From the NCBI GenBank assembly GCA_002104985.1, contig MCGO01000078.1, positions 1 to 64,000 of the forward strand: a stretch of DNA of 64,000 nucleotides, written 5' to 3'. A model generated the notes under the pieces. That model was not told the origin of the DNA. It made no database searches and saw only the letters and a list, made by a program, of their open reading frames with translations. Source of the stretch: Rhizoclosmatium globosum. Lineage: Eukaryota; Chytridiomycota; Chytridiomycetes; Chytridiales; Chytriomycetaceae. How positions within the stretch are numbered: position 1 is the first letter of the stretch; each line of letters begins with the position of its first letter. Both the position numbers and the translations under genes were made by a program. Below are positions 43,476 to 54,135 of the stretch, in pieces.

Positions 43476-46400
43476 CTTAGCGAATACAAGGAGTCAGCGG
43501 ATTTTAAGAGACTCTCAAAGAGTCCTGAAAGTGTTGTTCGAATGTCAATCTCTGTAGGACCCACTGTCCAGAAGTTAGTCAAAGTGTGGAGTGACCAAGA
43601 AATTGATTCACCTGGATCAACGAAATCTTCCAAAGTAGGCAAAGTAACCTTCACTTCAATCAGTCTACTCTCTTGTCTCAAAGCGGAAAGTGCGTTTGCG
43701 ACACTTTCAGTCCGTTTCATTGCCTCCGTCGCCTGAGCACTCACTCTTCCATCCCCTTCTTTCCCTTTATCAACAGCTGGCAGTGCCAGCTTTTGCGCTT
43801 GTGCTGCTGCCGCCGCAGTCGCCTCTTTCTCCTTCTCCTTTGCCGAAACCGTTTCCTTCTTCCCAGCCCCTCCCGCCCCGGCTTTTCCCTTCTCCCCCTT
43901 CTCCTTCTTCCCACCAGCAACAGCAGCAACAGGCGTAACAACTTCAACTGGTCTCTCCGCCGCTTCCTTTTCCGCCGCCTCTTTCGCAGCTAATGCGTCA
44001 ACAGCAAGAATAGCTGCCTCGGCTTCCTTGGCAGCTGCTTCCTCAGCCATTAAAGCCGCCATCTCTTTTTCGATTCGTTCAGCTTCGAGAGCTGCTGCGG
44101 CGGCGGCTTCGGCTTCAGCCTTTGCGCGTGCTGCTTCGTATGCGCGGTGGTGGAGGAGGCCGAGGGTTTTATGGTGTAGACAATCGTAGAAGGCGATGAA
44201 CATTTCGTATGGGACGAGCTATACGTTCTGATGAGTATTGTTCCTGATTTAAAGAGAGGACTGTTTACCTCAAACTCGAGATTGTAGGATCCAAGGTCTC
44301 CAACGACACCGGGAATATGTGTGTCAAAGACGCTAATGAATTTAGCAATTGTGAGTGAGCCGTGTGGAGTTGTTTCAATCATTTTTGCATCCTATTCTCA
44401 TGTTAATGATTAGTTCAACAATAAACAACGCTTCTTACATTCATAAAGTGGAGTAGCATTCTAATTGTGACAGTTTTTCGAAACTCTTTCTTTGCAAGCA
44501 TCGTGTATACTTTGTATATTCCATCCCCATAATCTTGTTCAATGTCCTATGTAATAAGCGTCAGACAGATTAAAATCCGAATGAGTGTACCATAAATAAA
44601 GTCCTTCCAAAATCAACAGTCGTAATGGGAACAGCATTTCCTTCCTCGTCAACTTCAGCCACAACCGCGATTTCATTCTTTTGTGGCGTGGGCTCGTCAA
44701 TTGGCACATTTGGAATCACATCGGCTTTAATAAAGTGAGAAAAAGCAGCTGCAATTCCGTGCTCGTGGATAGACAGATCTGATGTTGCGGTTCTGTATAT
44801 GTGATGTGAGATTCGGAGAATCACATCAAGAAAGTCACGGAAAATGAAATGGTGAGAGACGTTGTGTGGATCCTAGTTACATAGAAGGTTTTCAGCATAG
44901 GCTTTCACGAACAAGAGGAAAGATTATGTACATTATAGAGGTGTTGAAAAAGCGACTCATTTTTTAGATGGGAGACACAGGCTTCGTCTAACTTCACTAT
45001 AGGAGCCTTAGCCAACAAACAAAAAAACAAATGAATTTCATACCAAACGAATATCCTTTTTGCTTCAGCTTGCAATCCGAAAAGAATTTCCATAATTGAA
45101 TACGGGTGACAGCTCGATTTGAGAGCACTTTTCCTCGAGGAACACCGAGACCACAATAATACGAATAAATTTTGCGTAAATCGTTCGTGTGTCGCAAAAT
45201 CACATTGTTGATTGCCTTGAGAGTTTCCTCGACGGCTACAGGATCCAATGCGTTTATGGGTAGGTCTTTGAGGTTGAAAATGAACGGATATTCTGGGATC
45301 CCAGAATGTTAGGCAGAAGAAGCGGTCAAAGAAATTTATACCGTTTTGGAACTTGGGAGCCTCCAAGACAGGCCGATCGTTTTTGAATTCTCCTACAAAC
45401 ACACGACCGTTTTCATAGATGCAGTTTCCTTGACCATGTTTCAGATTATCCTTCCATTCTCCTTCATATCTAGCTCCACTAGCATACAAGAAAACTCCAC
45501 GGCCCGTTCTTTTCCCGCAGACCCAGTCACCTTCGAATGTATTTTGCATTGGGAGCTGGTGGTTTCTCGAGTTGGATACTTTCCACGTGTATATCCCCTT
45601 TCCATGTGGAAGACCGTTCTTTTCGTACAGATTTAGTGTGCGACATCATGAAAGAGGTATTTCGGTACCTCCCAATCGCCATTGTATTCTTCTCCACGAT
45701 CTTTCCAAACCATCTTCCCTTTCCCTTGCTTCACATTCTGAAACCAGTCACCTGTATATACGTTTCCAGATTCATAGTGCATGGTACCTTTTCCATGTTT
45801 GAGACCATTCAGCCATGTACCTTCATAATAACTCGTCCCTTCCTTATTATACACAAGTTTTCCCTGATTACGATGTTTAAGTATGTCTAATCTAGATCGA
45901 TATGAAATTTCACTCACTGCACCATTCAACTTTCCCTCACCCCACAACCCTTCATAAGTCGCTCCCCGAGACCCGCCGCCACACACAAACCGACCCACTC
46001 CAGACCTTAACCCATTCTTCACTTCTCCAACATACTTGCTCCCATTCTTCCACGTGTATTCCCCCGTGCCTGTGATGGTGTTATCTGAAAAATCGCCTTC
46101 GTATTTGACACCGTCGCGCCAAATGAATTCTCCACGGCCCTGCATAAACCCGTTTTGAAACGCGCCAGTGTATTTATGGCCGCTGTTGAATTCTGCGTGG
46201 CCATGGCCGTGGTAGAGGTTTAAAGGGGGAGGAATGGCGGGTTCGTTGGATGGTTCGGCTGTGCTGTTTCTGGGTGGAAGTGGGGCTGTTTCAGTTTGGT
46301 CATCTTGCTGGGGGGCTTGGTTTGGGTCGGTTGAATCTGTGGTGATTGTTGGTGGAGAATCGGGGTCGTCTTGGTTTAAGGTGGTTCCTTCGGCGGGAAT

Positions 46401-46508
46401 GGCGATGTGATTTAGAGCAATTAGCTCATTGGATTCTTGTGATGTGATTGAATGGAGATATTCTCCTTCGTAGCGTTGGACGACAAGGTAAGACAGCTCC
46501 TCAGCCAT
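43469..46508 (-). CDS. Radial spoke head 10 homologue B (MORN-repeat protein)
   Basis: A multi-exon minus-strand gene. The first exon (46508-45918) has a Pro/Thr-rich N-terminus, then MORN repeats (YTGAFQNGFMQGRGEFIW, YEGDFSDNTITGTGEYTW). Later exons add more MORN units (YEGTWLNGLKHGKGTMHY, YEGEWKDNLKHGQGNCIYEN; at least eight in total). The middle reads LRKIYSYYCGLGVPRG and FRDFLDVILRISHHIY, as in RSPH10B. The C-terminal part is Ala/Glu/Lys-rich coiled coil followed by TLPTLEDFVDP and a stop at 43469. RSPH10B is a radial-spoke head component of the flagellar axoneme. This is the strongest single sign that the organism makes motile zoospores. Exon borders between 45640 and 44400 were only partly worked out. 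Confidence 0.85.
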
Positions 46509-46852
46509 TTTGGAAGGATAATTGTCGGTTTCAAAAATCGAATAAAATACGTCTTTGTTTTCAATGATATTACATACTAAGAATTACTATCAGCTCAAAA
46601 ACGCTATATTCTCGAGCAATTCATTTAGGTGGGAGTTTTGGATACAACTGCGATTGGGACTCGGCTAGCTTGGGATTCATTAGTTTCAGAGAGGAGTAAA
46701 GAATAAGTAACCTGCATGCAGATGCACAACTGCAGGCGTATATCAACCAATTTAGTTTATTTGTTTGGTGACAAAACATTAGAAACGTTGAATTCTATTC
46801 TTTCTACTAGGTATTCGGTAATAAACTGAATAAAACTTTTGTTAGGAAGCCT
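46509..46852. other. Intergenic with a copy of E2 exon-1 sequence
   Basis: No gene. Around 46628-46690 the sequence GGTGGGAGTTTTGGATACAA, then CTGCGATTGGGACTCGGCT, repeats 41350-41410 from exon 1 of the E2 gene with scattered differences. Confidence 0.5.
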
Positions 46853-47152
46853 TTAAGCGCAGTACTTGTGCCAAAAGAGGGACCAGCATCCATCCTTTTC
46901 CTTGTCGCTGTCACGTTTGACGGCATCAGCTGGTTTAGGTGGAGCTGGACAAAACTTGTGCCAACCAACAGACCAACATCCGTCATTGTCGCCACCACGA
47001 GGATCACGCGTTTCATGAACTGGAGCAGGACAGTACTTGTGCCAGTAAGTAGACCAGCATCCGTCGTTGTCACCGCCCTTGACCGGAGCAGCAATGGCGG
47101 TCTGGGACACTAAGGTGGAAACCAAGAGGAGAGCGATTGGAGCAATCTTCAT
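46853..47152 (-). CDS. Secreted repeat-peptide precursor (three CWSxxWHKxC units)
   Basis: An intact 99-residue single-exon gene. The signal peptide is MKIAPIALLLVSTLVSQTAIA (about 1-21). The mature part is three imperfect repeats, each ending in GCWSTYWHKYCP, GCWSVGWHKFCP or GCWSLFWHKYCA. Cys pairs at 32/41, 59/68 and 89/98 leave exactly eight residues between the two Cys, and Trp, Ser, Trp, His and Lys are invariant. The units are separated by polar linkers (APVHETRDPRGGDND; APPKPADAVKRDSDKEK), one with a Lys-Arg site (79-80) that a Kex2-type protease could cut. A TATA-like catataaaaa lies at about 47217-47226, some 70 bp upstream. By layout it could be a precursor of small disulfide-looped peptides (signal, pheromone-like or RiPP-like) or a small wall protein. 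No family is recognised. Confidence 0.8.
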   Translation of the reverse strand: MKIAPIALLLVSTLVSQTAIAAPVKGGDNDGCWSTYWHKYCPAPVHETRDPRGGDNDGCWSVGWHKFCPAPPKPADAVKRDSDKEKDGCWSLFWHKYCA

Positions 47153-47755
47153 TTCGATGTTTTTTGGTTGCCTTTGAGCTTTTGGGGATTCTTTTTGAGT
47201 TATGGAATCACGGGTTTTTATATGTTTGAGGCTTGTGGTGGCGTGGGATGTACTTGTGACCCAGAAAAGGCGGGGTTGGCAGTCACATGAATGAAATTGT
47301 ACCTCCCAATCGTGGATCACTCAGTTTAAGTGCGTTCGGAGCTCTATTCCTTTTGGGACGGGTAGAGCTGAATCTATTCATGCCAGTAACTTATCTCAGC
47401 GGTGACTGAAAAAGGCGGCGTGGGAAACGAAAACGTTTAGTCCGCGTTTCTAAACGGAAGGAGATCTTCCTTCCGCAATTTGTTGGTGAAGACAATCAAT
47501 TTTAAAAATATCGGAGGAGGCAGACTATCATTGCTGTAGCACATCCTTCTTATGACGTTTATTATGATTGCATCAGAATGTATTGTCTTAGACTGAAGTT
47601 GGATATTAAATGTTGGCGTAAAAACCCTAATAATTGCGCTTTCGGCGTTCAAAGGCGGCGAAGGTGTCTACGGTCAAGAAATTCATATTTAATGAATAAA
47701 TGAATGGATTAATGAATAGGAATGGATGTCTTTCTCCAAAAATACAATAAATTGG
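47153..47755. other. Divergent promoter region
   Basis: It holds the TATA-like box of the peptide gene near 47220 and, further on, the upstream region of TRAPPC10. The open frames have no motif. Confidence 0.4.
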
Positions 47756-50700
47756 ATGCCCGTTACCGTGACCTGTGCGTCCCCTGCTTTCCTTCCAACC
47801 AACTAAATCCGAACCCAAACAGATCTTGATTCATCGACAATCTGGTTTGACATTGAATCTGCGGTTCTGTCGCGGGTGCCGCTGTTGTCGGTGACATGGC
47901 TTCACGGGCGAACACAGCGACTTCTGGACGCGCTGCACATTGACTTTGTGCCCTTCAAAACTGACTTGTTTCCGCGCGTTGTTCCGGGAACGGCGACGTC
48001 GTTTGCCGTGCATTTGTACCTGGTTAACTGTGATGTTTGTATTGGCGTCTCTTTGTCTTGCTTTCCTAGGTGGCTCTCCTAGGGCTTCCTAGGCACCTCC
48101 TAGGGACATTCTAGGCACCTCCTAGGGCTCTTCCTGCTGGGACACACAACTAACCCACGTGCGAATTAGGATGTCGAGGTCTACAAAACATCAGTCAAAA
48201 AGCAGTTATCCGACTGGCTCGCTGTCGTGGGTGCAAAGAAGGCCCAGGAACCTCTGATTGTCTACTTTGGTGCTCCTGATGCAAAGAAGGCCGGGCTCTT
48301 TAAAGGGGCTGTCATTGACAAGATCAAGTCGGATTTCCCAAAGTAATCGAGCATTTACATCTATTCAACTCCTCTTCTTACAGCAATCATTTCTCTGCAT
48401 TGACAGAACAAACCTCATTCATCTAAAGCCACAACATCAGAAGGATCAGTCAATTTGGCAGGACTTTTTCTTGAAACTCAAGGAACTCATCCTTCAGTCG
48501 TTCAATGCGAAGCTGCTGCAATATGACGAAGATACTAGAAGATTGGACGCCCAACGTCTACTTCCTGGGTGGAACTATTGTCAGTTTTTCATTCTCAAGG
48601 TGAGATTGCTTGAACGGTAGAAGAAATGATGAATACCCATGGGGCTGATTTGTGGGAAAGACGTAAAAGACAGCATTTATGATCGTGAATATAGAGAGGC
48701 ATAATCTTTGGGCGAATTCGAAAATATCTAGAACCTTGAAAAGTGCCAGTACAAAGTGGAGCTAAAATACAAACACAGGACGGAGCTGCAACTACGTATG
48801 AATACATTAATGTCATTGGCGAAGCTTTAATGCAGTATGACGAGCTGGAAGCCGCGTTCTTTCAAAACTTGCAAGGTAAACATCTTCTTCTACTCATCCC
48901 CCACTCGCTCACAACTCCAAAACCAAAGAGCAAGGAGCACCATGGTTCCAGTCCTTCGGTGGCGCAGAACCAGGCGACGATTCACATGATATCCTGGATG
49001 TATCGAGAAAGCCGTACAGGGACTTGATTCTCCAAAACACGGTCTCCATCTTTGATTTCCGCATTTACTTGTTTGCGCGTCAGCTCTCGCTTCTTTTTAA
49101 AAGTCCCAATGGAGTTGTCGAGGCTTGTACCCGTGCGAAGCGGTTTATTTCATCGTTTGCTAGAACTTTGCGTGAATATTCGGTGAGTTCAGTTTAGAGT
49201 GGAATTATTTCCGATTGAGTACAACGAATAGCTAAACGTATCTGACAAAAATTAGGCTGGTTTGACACCTTACTTCTCAGAGTCTTGGATCTTCACTGCT
49301 TGCACAAGTGTCATTACACATTGTGATAAACTCGTGTCGGAGAACCCTGAAGCGACAGACTCAACTGCGTATGAAGGCGTCAAGGCCGATCTGCTGCACT
49401 ATGCGCGTATGCAGTTGGACATTCTTGGGTCTGCGAGTGGCCTATTTGATTCGTCGATTCATAAAGTCGCGATGGAGGTTTTGCCTGGTATGGAGCATAG
49501 TAATGATGGAACTGTGGATACGCGGTTGCCTGTTGAGACGGTGACGAATAAGGTATTGATTGAGGCAGTCAAGAGTGCAGAAGCCTTTGATAAACTGTAT
49601 TTGGTAAGTAATCAGTCGTTCTTTTTTGTCTATGTGAGTCTTACTGTTTTGAATGAAAGGATATTTCTGGTCGTGCCGTCAAAGGTTTTGAAGTGAGTCA
49701 ACGGAAAAGAACTGCGTTGATTGTTAAGGGTGATATTGCCTCTCTTCATTTGTGAGTGCCCTTGTTTCTCATCAAATTACCCTATTGAACTGCAACCCTG
49801 ACAGCCACCGAAAGCGATACTCAGAAGCATCACAGTATTGGGAAGAAATTATCGCCCAATTCAGTGGAAACGGATGGGAATCTATGGACGAAGTTGTACT
49901 CGAAAAGCTCATTGTGTGCCAAAAAGAGCTCGGCAAAAACGCAGCACTTGTAGATGCATGTCTAAGACTCGTTGGATCTCCTAGTTTCGATGCTGCAACC
50001 AAGGGCGCACAGTACGTTGATTTGATGAACGGTGCAGTCTTTGGCGCCGCAAAAGAGCCTGCAGGAGCTGTCTTCTCTGCACTTAAAATCTTCAAAGTTA
50101 ACGTTACTCGGTTCATCAACCGCATCGGGAACCAGGATTCACACATCCTTGAAGTCCAAATCGACAACCAACTTCCCAAGGTACCTATCCGACGACCTCC
50201 TTCAACTCCATCAAACTAATTCCCAAAAACCAGGATCTCCAAATCCATGAAATCCAAGCTACACTAACCGGAGGCAAAGAAACCGCCGGACTTACATGTA
50301 CAACCGCCACAACCACAACCAACGTCACACTCACCCCCGGTCCCAACACAATCCGCCTCTCCTGTGAACGCGTCTCATCCACCGGCGTGTACTTTGTCGA
50401 AACCGTTACACTCAAGATTGGAAACGCGAGCGTGGAGTATCCAATTCCAAGAACCGGAATCAAGAAACGTGCTTTTCATGTTAAGGCGCAGGTGGATGCG
50501 TTTAAGGTATCCGCGAATTTGACGCATCCTGGTGGCGGTGGGAAGCGTGCTGTGGAAATTTTGGTGAATAGTGCTGTTAAGGCGGTGCAGTCGGCGAGTG
50601 TGAGGGTGATTGGTGTTGACTCTGTTTTCGTCTCTACGCCGTCTCGTGTATCGGTTGATATTAGGAATGAACGTGGGAGTATTGTTAGACAGAGGACGGA

Positions 50701-52187
50701 GGAAGTGGAGGTTCAGGATGGACAGTTTGTGGTTAATGAGTTTGGTGTAGATGATGTTTTGGAATTTTCGTTGCCGGTTTTGGTGGATGTAGGTCACACG
50801 GGGAATGTGTCTATTAAGCTGGCTGTGGTATGGGTTTCGGCGGAAGATGGAAAGGAGCACACGTTTTCAACGGTGGTTGTGATGCCAGTTAGAAAGGCGA
50901 TGGAAGTTAGTCATCGATTGTTTCCGCGGGGTTCCAAGTGAGTTTGCACTCTTGTTCTTGATTGAATGGGACTAAATTTGGTTTACAGCTCGCTCCTTCA
51001 AGTCATGGTTGTTGGGGGCAGCAAAGTCCCACTCCGAATCGATGACGTTTTGATTTCAGGATTGACTGGATTCCAACTCACGGATTTCTCAAACTTGGAC
51101 AACACAATTTTATTTGAGAACCAGACCGTCTCGTTGGTCTTTTTGTTGGAGCATTCAGATCTTTGTGAGTTGGTTTTTGGAAGGGGTTTTCTAAACGCAA
51201 ATGCTGACGCTTGGGTTCAGCTTCTCCTTGTCATGGACAAAAGGGTAACATTACTATCAAGTATCATACGATCGATGAAGGTTCGTCGATTCGGGTATTA
51301 TTTATACCGAAACTGACACTCTTTACAGAAATCAACCAACATCTCGAACGTCGTCTCACCGCCTTCCTGACACCCCAAAACAAAACCAAGTACTCCAACT
51401 TCCTCTCTGCTCAATGTAGAAAGCTGTTGGATCTTGATGCCAACAAATACTCACTTCTTGGTCGTCTGACGTTTCCATCTGTGCTTGACATGGAGTCGCT
51501 TAAAGCTGCAATGGAGACGGAAGAAACTGACGTGATTGAAGAAGTTTCGAAGCTGTTTGTTGAATTCGTCTCTGAATTTTGGGGAAGCGTTGAAGCTAAG
51601 GCTGTTAAGGAGGAAGGGTTTGTTGATGAAGCCACGTGGAAACAGATTGGACACACGTTCGAGACTTCTGATTATCAGGTTTTATTTTATTTGATTTTTA
51701 GGAAATGTGCTTACTGGTATTTTAGATTGTTCTTTCTGCGGATCTTAAACCAAAGCTTCCCGCTTCAACAAAGTCTATCGTCGTTGGGGATATTTTGCCG
51801 GTTGAGTTGAAGATTTCGTCTACTTTCTGGAGTGCAGTTGATGAGGCTGTGGATGCTGTATATGAGATTACAGTGAATGAAGCCAACTGGGTTCTTGCTG
51901 GACATAAGAGGCATAAGTTTCAGTTCAAGGTATGAGTCCTTTTTCGGGTTGTTGTGTGATGTGTGCACAGTGTGTTAAACTTTGTTTGTTTGCAGAAGGG
52001 ACATGATTCTTCGTTTTCTTTCAACTTGGTCTCTGTAGGAGCTGGCAAGTTACTGTTGCCATCAGTCAGTGTCCTTGCTTTGAAAGCCGATTGTGGAGTT
52101 CATTGCACATACCCGTCATCAGAGGAAGTGCTTGTCTTCCCAGCAGATTCAAAATCCTTGGTTGTTCATTTTGCTGAGGACTCATAA
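47756..52187 (+). CDS. TRAPP complex subunit 10 (Trs130 family)
   Basis: About 14 exons. The first is 19 bp (47756-47774) and joins across 48 bp to give MPVTVTYLDSSTIWFDIESA. Exon 2 ends at 48034 and exon 3 starts at 48170 (VYKTSVKKQLSDWLAVVGAK). Conserved TRAPPC10 blocks follow: YDEDTRRLDAQRLLPGWNYC then FFILK, YINVIGEALMQYDELEA, TVSIFDFRIYLFARQ, and later a beta-rich C-terminal half (LPASTKSIVVGDILPVELKI) ending in HFAEDS. Internal introns are mostly short; one of about 180 bp precedes DGAATTYEY. TRAPPC10/Trs130 is a core subunit of TRAPPII, the exchange-factor complex for Ypt31/Rab11 at the late Golgi. No lesion was seen in the parts I joined. Confidence 0.88.
48064..48132 (+). repeat. CCTAGG-rich repeat in TRAPPC10 intron 2
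   Basis: Five or six CCTAGG/TCTAGG hexamers alternate with CACCTCCTAGGG-type spacers; the phrase ctaggcacctcctaggg occurs twice. It sits in a 135-bp intron, longer than usual for this genome. Confidence 0.6.
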
Positions 52188-52314
52188 TAAATTACAAGCA
52201 TAGAAGTGTGAAAAAATAACCCCTTCAATATTTTATTAACATTTCTTTTGATGCTGGAAGCAAAGGCACTCAATGCCGCTTATGAACGCAAATGAAATCT
52301 ACTTATACCCCGCC

Positions 52315-53509
52315 TTATAAAATAGTGCAATCTTTAGACTCTTTCTTTGCAAACTTCTTTTGAGCCTTGACGATATTGTGGCAGTGGTCAAACGCAAAGT
52401 CAGAGTAATGGTAATCAACAGATGGATCAAAGTCAATGACATATTGATCTGGTTTCACATTCTTGAGCAAGTTGTTTTCGTCTCGAAGTTTGTTGCGTGG
52501 GAGACCAGTTGTTGGGTTCAGAGGGAAGTGAGTCTGATTGAAATTAGTTGAGAGCTTTTTCTCACACAAGAAGAAGTTCGAGTTGAGGATTTCCTTCTAT
52601 TCGCTCCGTGAAGAAATGCTTCTATCGCTTCGCAACAGAATGTTCGCTGTGCTCACTCATTCACTGTTCGCTACGCTCACTAATTTACTGGCGCTCACTC
52701 ACAGTTCCACACACTCGCAATGGTCTCACCTTAACAAATTGATCAAATTTGGCCTCATCAAACTTTGTTTCGATTTGATCAAATGCATCAAAGACCTTGT
52801 GATATTGAGCATAGACAGTTTCGACAATGCGGACATCGATCCAATAAGCATTACCACAAGCATCGTCACTTCCTTTCACATTGGGTAGGTGATTAGCCGG
52901 ACCAATGAGTTTCGTAGTGAACTGGGTGGCGAGGGTGGGGACATAGTTTGTGCTTGTGAACCAGCGGATGTCGCGGTAGTTGTTGAATTCCGCGGACAGA
53001 AACTGGATGTCTTCGTACTTGATGTTTTCGTTGTCAAACAACTTTGAGCACTCTTCGTTGAGTTCTCTTGTTGCGGAGTGTTTAAAGTCCGGGTTGCCAT
53101 CGGTTCGCCTGTCCTCGTTCGCATCAAAGAAGCCGCCTGGAGTCGCCAGACAGCCCTTGTACTGGAACGAGGCCTGGTCGAGTACATTCGAAGCACAGGT
53201 GTTTGTCCCAGTGTTTGACGTTGTCTTGTCGTGTGGACAGCGGAAGATCATGAGCACGTGCGACTGCGACGGCGAGAACACGATCATGTCAGAAGCGATC
53301 GTAAAGTACTTTGTCGAGGATGTGTCGCTTAACGTGGCGGTCGAGTTGGTTACCATCTTGAGATCAGGTGTAAAGTAGAAGAACTTGGCATTCAACTGTC
53401 CGCGGTTCTTGATCGAAGTAGCGTGAACGAGTGCTTTCTGCCGGACTGCGGACACGATGGCGGCGTTCATTGTTCGGCTCTCGTTTTTGAGTTTCAGTTT
53501 CAGTTTCAT
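52315..53509 (-). CDS. Nudix hydrolase family protein
   Basis: Two exons, 53509-52730 and 52560-52315, in phase, give 341 residues (or 328 from the Met of MNAAIV at 53470). The Nudix box is present but stretched: GFFDANE starts it and RELNEEC ends it, with about 15 residues between instead of 7. The catalytic Glu and Arg-Glu-x-x-Glu-Glu core are kept. The substrate (a nucleoside diphosphate linked to another group) cannot be told. Earlier residues (SPSQSHVLMIFRCPHD) form the usual beta strands before the box. The C-terminus is CTIL, which could be a CaaX-like prenylation site, an unusual feature for a Nudix protein. The 169-bp intron carries the intron repeat. Confidence 0.75.
52561..52729 (-). 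repeat. Intron repeat family copy (Nudix intron)
   Basis: In gene direction: GAGTGAGCGCCAGTAAATTA, GTGAGCGTAGCGAACAGTGA and GTGAGCACAGCGAACATTCT, that is, three units in one intron, all in the sense of the gene. Confidence 0.7.
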
Positions 53510-54135
53510 TGTTGCTTTTTCATTGGTGCGTTTTCATTGGTGCGGACATAGGGTGCCTCCCTCACACAGCCAGCCACCTTGTATCAAGATTTAAACTTGG
53601 AAATGCTGTATCGTACAACACATATGGTCACTTTAAATTGCTATCCTTTTCCCTCTCTACGTAAATTAAGATACACTGTCGTCATCTTTCGTTTCATTCA
53701 TGGTTACTAGAGACCAATGTTCAACACACCGATTATCTTGTAGATTATCTGTCTTAAGCAGAGATGGAGTACAGGAAAAAACAAGTTGTCATTTTTCTTA
53801 TTGAATGTTTGGGGCAACTCTGTTCTTCACTAATTTCAAACTTGAACCACAGAGCAAGTTGGACGACAGAGCAAGATCTTGTGATATTAATGGAATCCAC
53901 GAAACGATGGTGTAATGGCCTGAGATAAATTCTCTCGTTTTTCACCTTTGTAATAACTTTCCAATTTAGGAGCTTGAATTGTTACGACGGTGTACGTTTT
54001 CAAAGGTTTTAAACCTTTTGTTTATCCTGATTAATCTGTACTTAATGTTGATGCAAGGCGGGTAATAAGTTTTTCCGCCTCTCGTTTTTTAACGAACATC
54101 CCGCTTCAGAATTATTCCGCAAGAACCTTTCCGTA
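53510..54135. other. Divergent intergenic region
   Basis: It lies between the Nudix gene and the AGMO-like gene. A short direct repeat (ttttcattggtgcg, twice near 53518-53541) sits next to the Nudix start. No gene seen. Confidence 0.4.

Noticed and set aside
43673..43993. Plus-strand frames opposite the RSPH10B coiled coil
   Set aside because: Antisense shadows of an Ala/Glu/Lys-rich exon.
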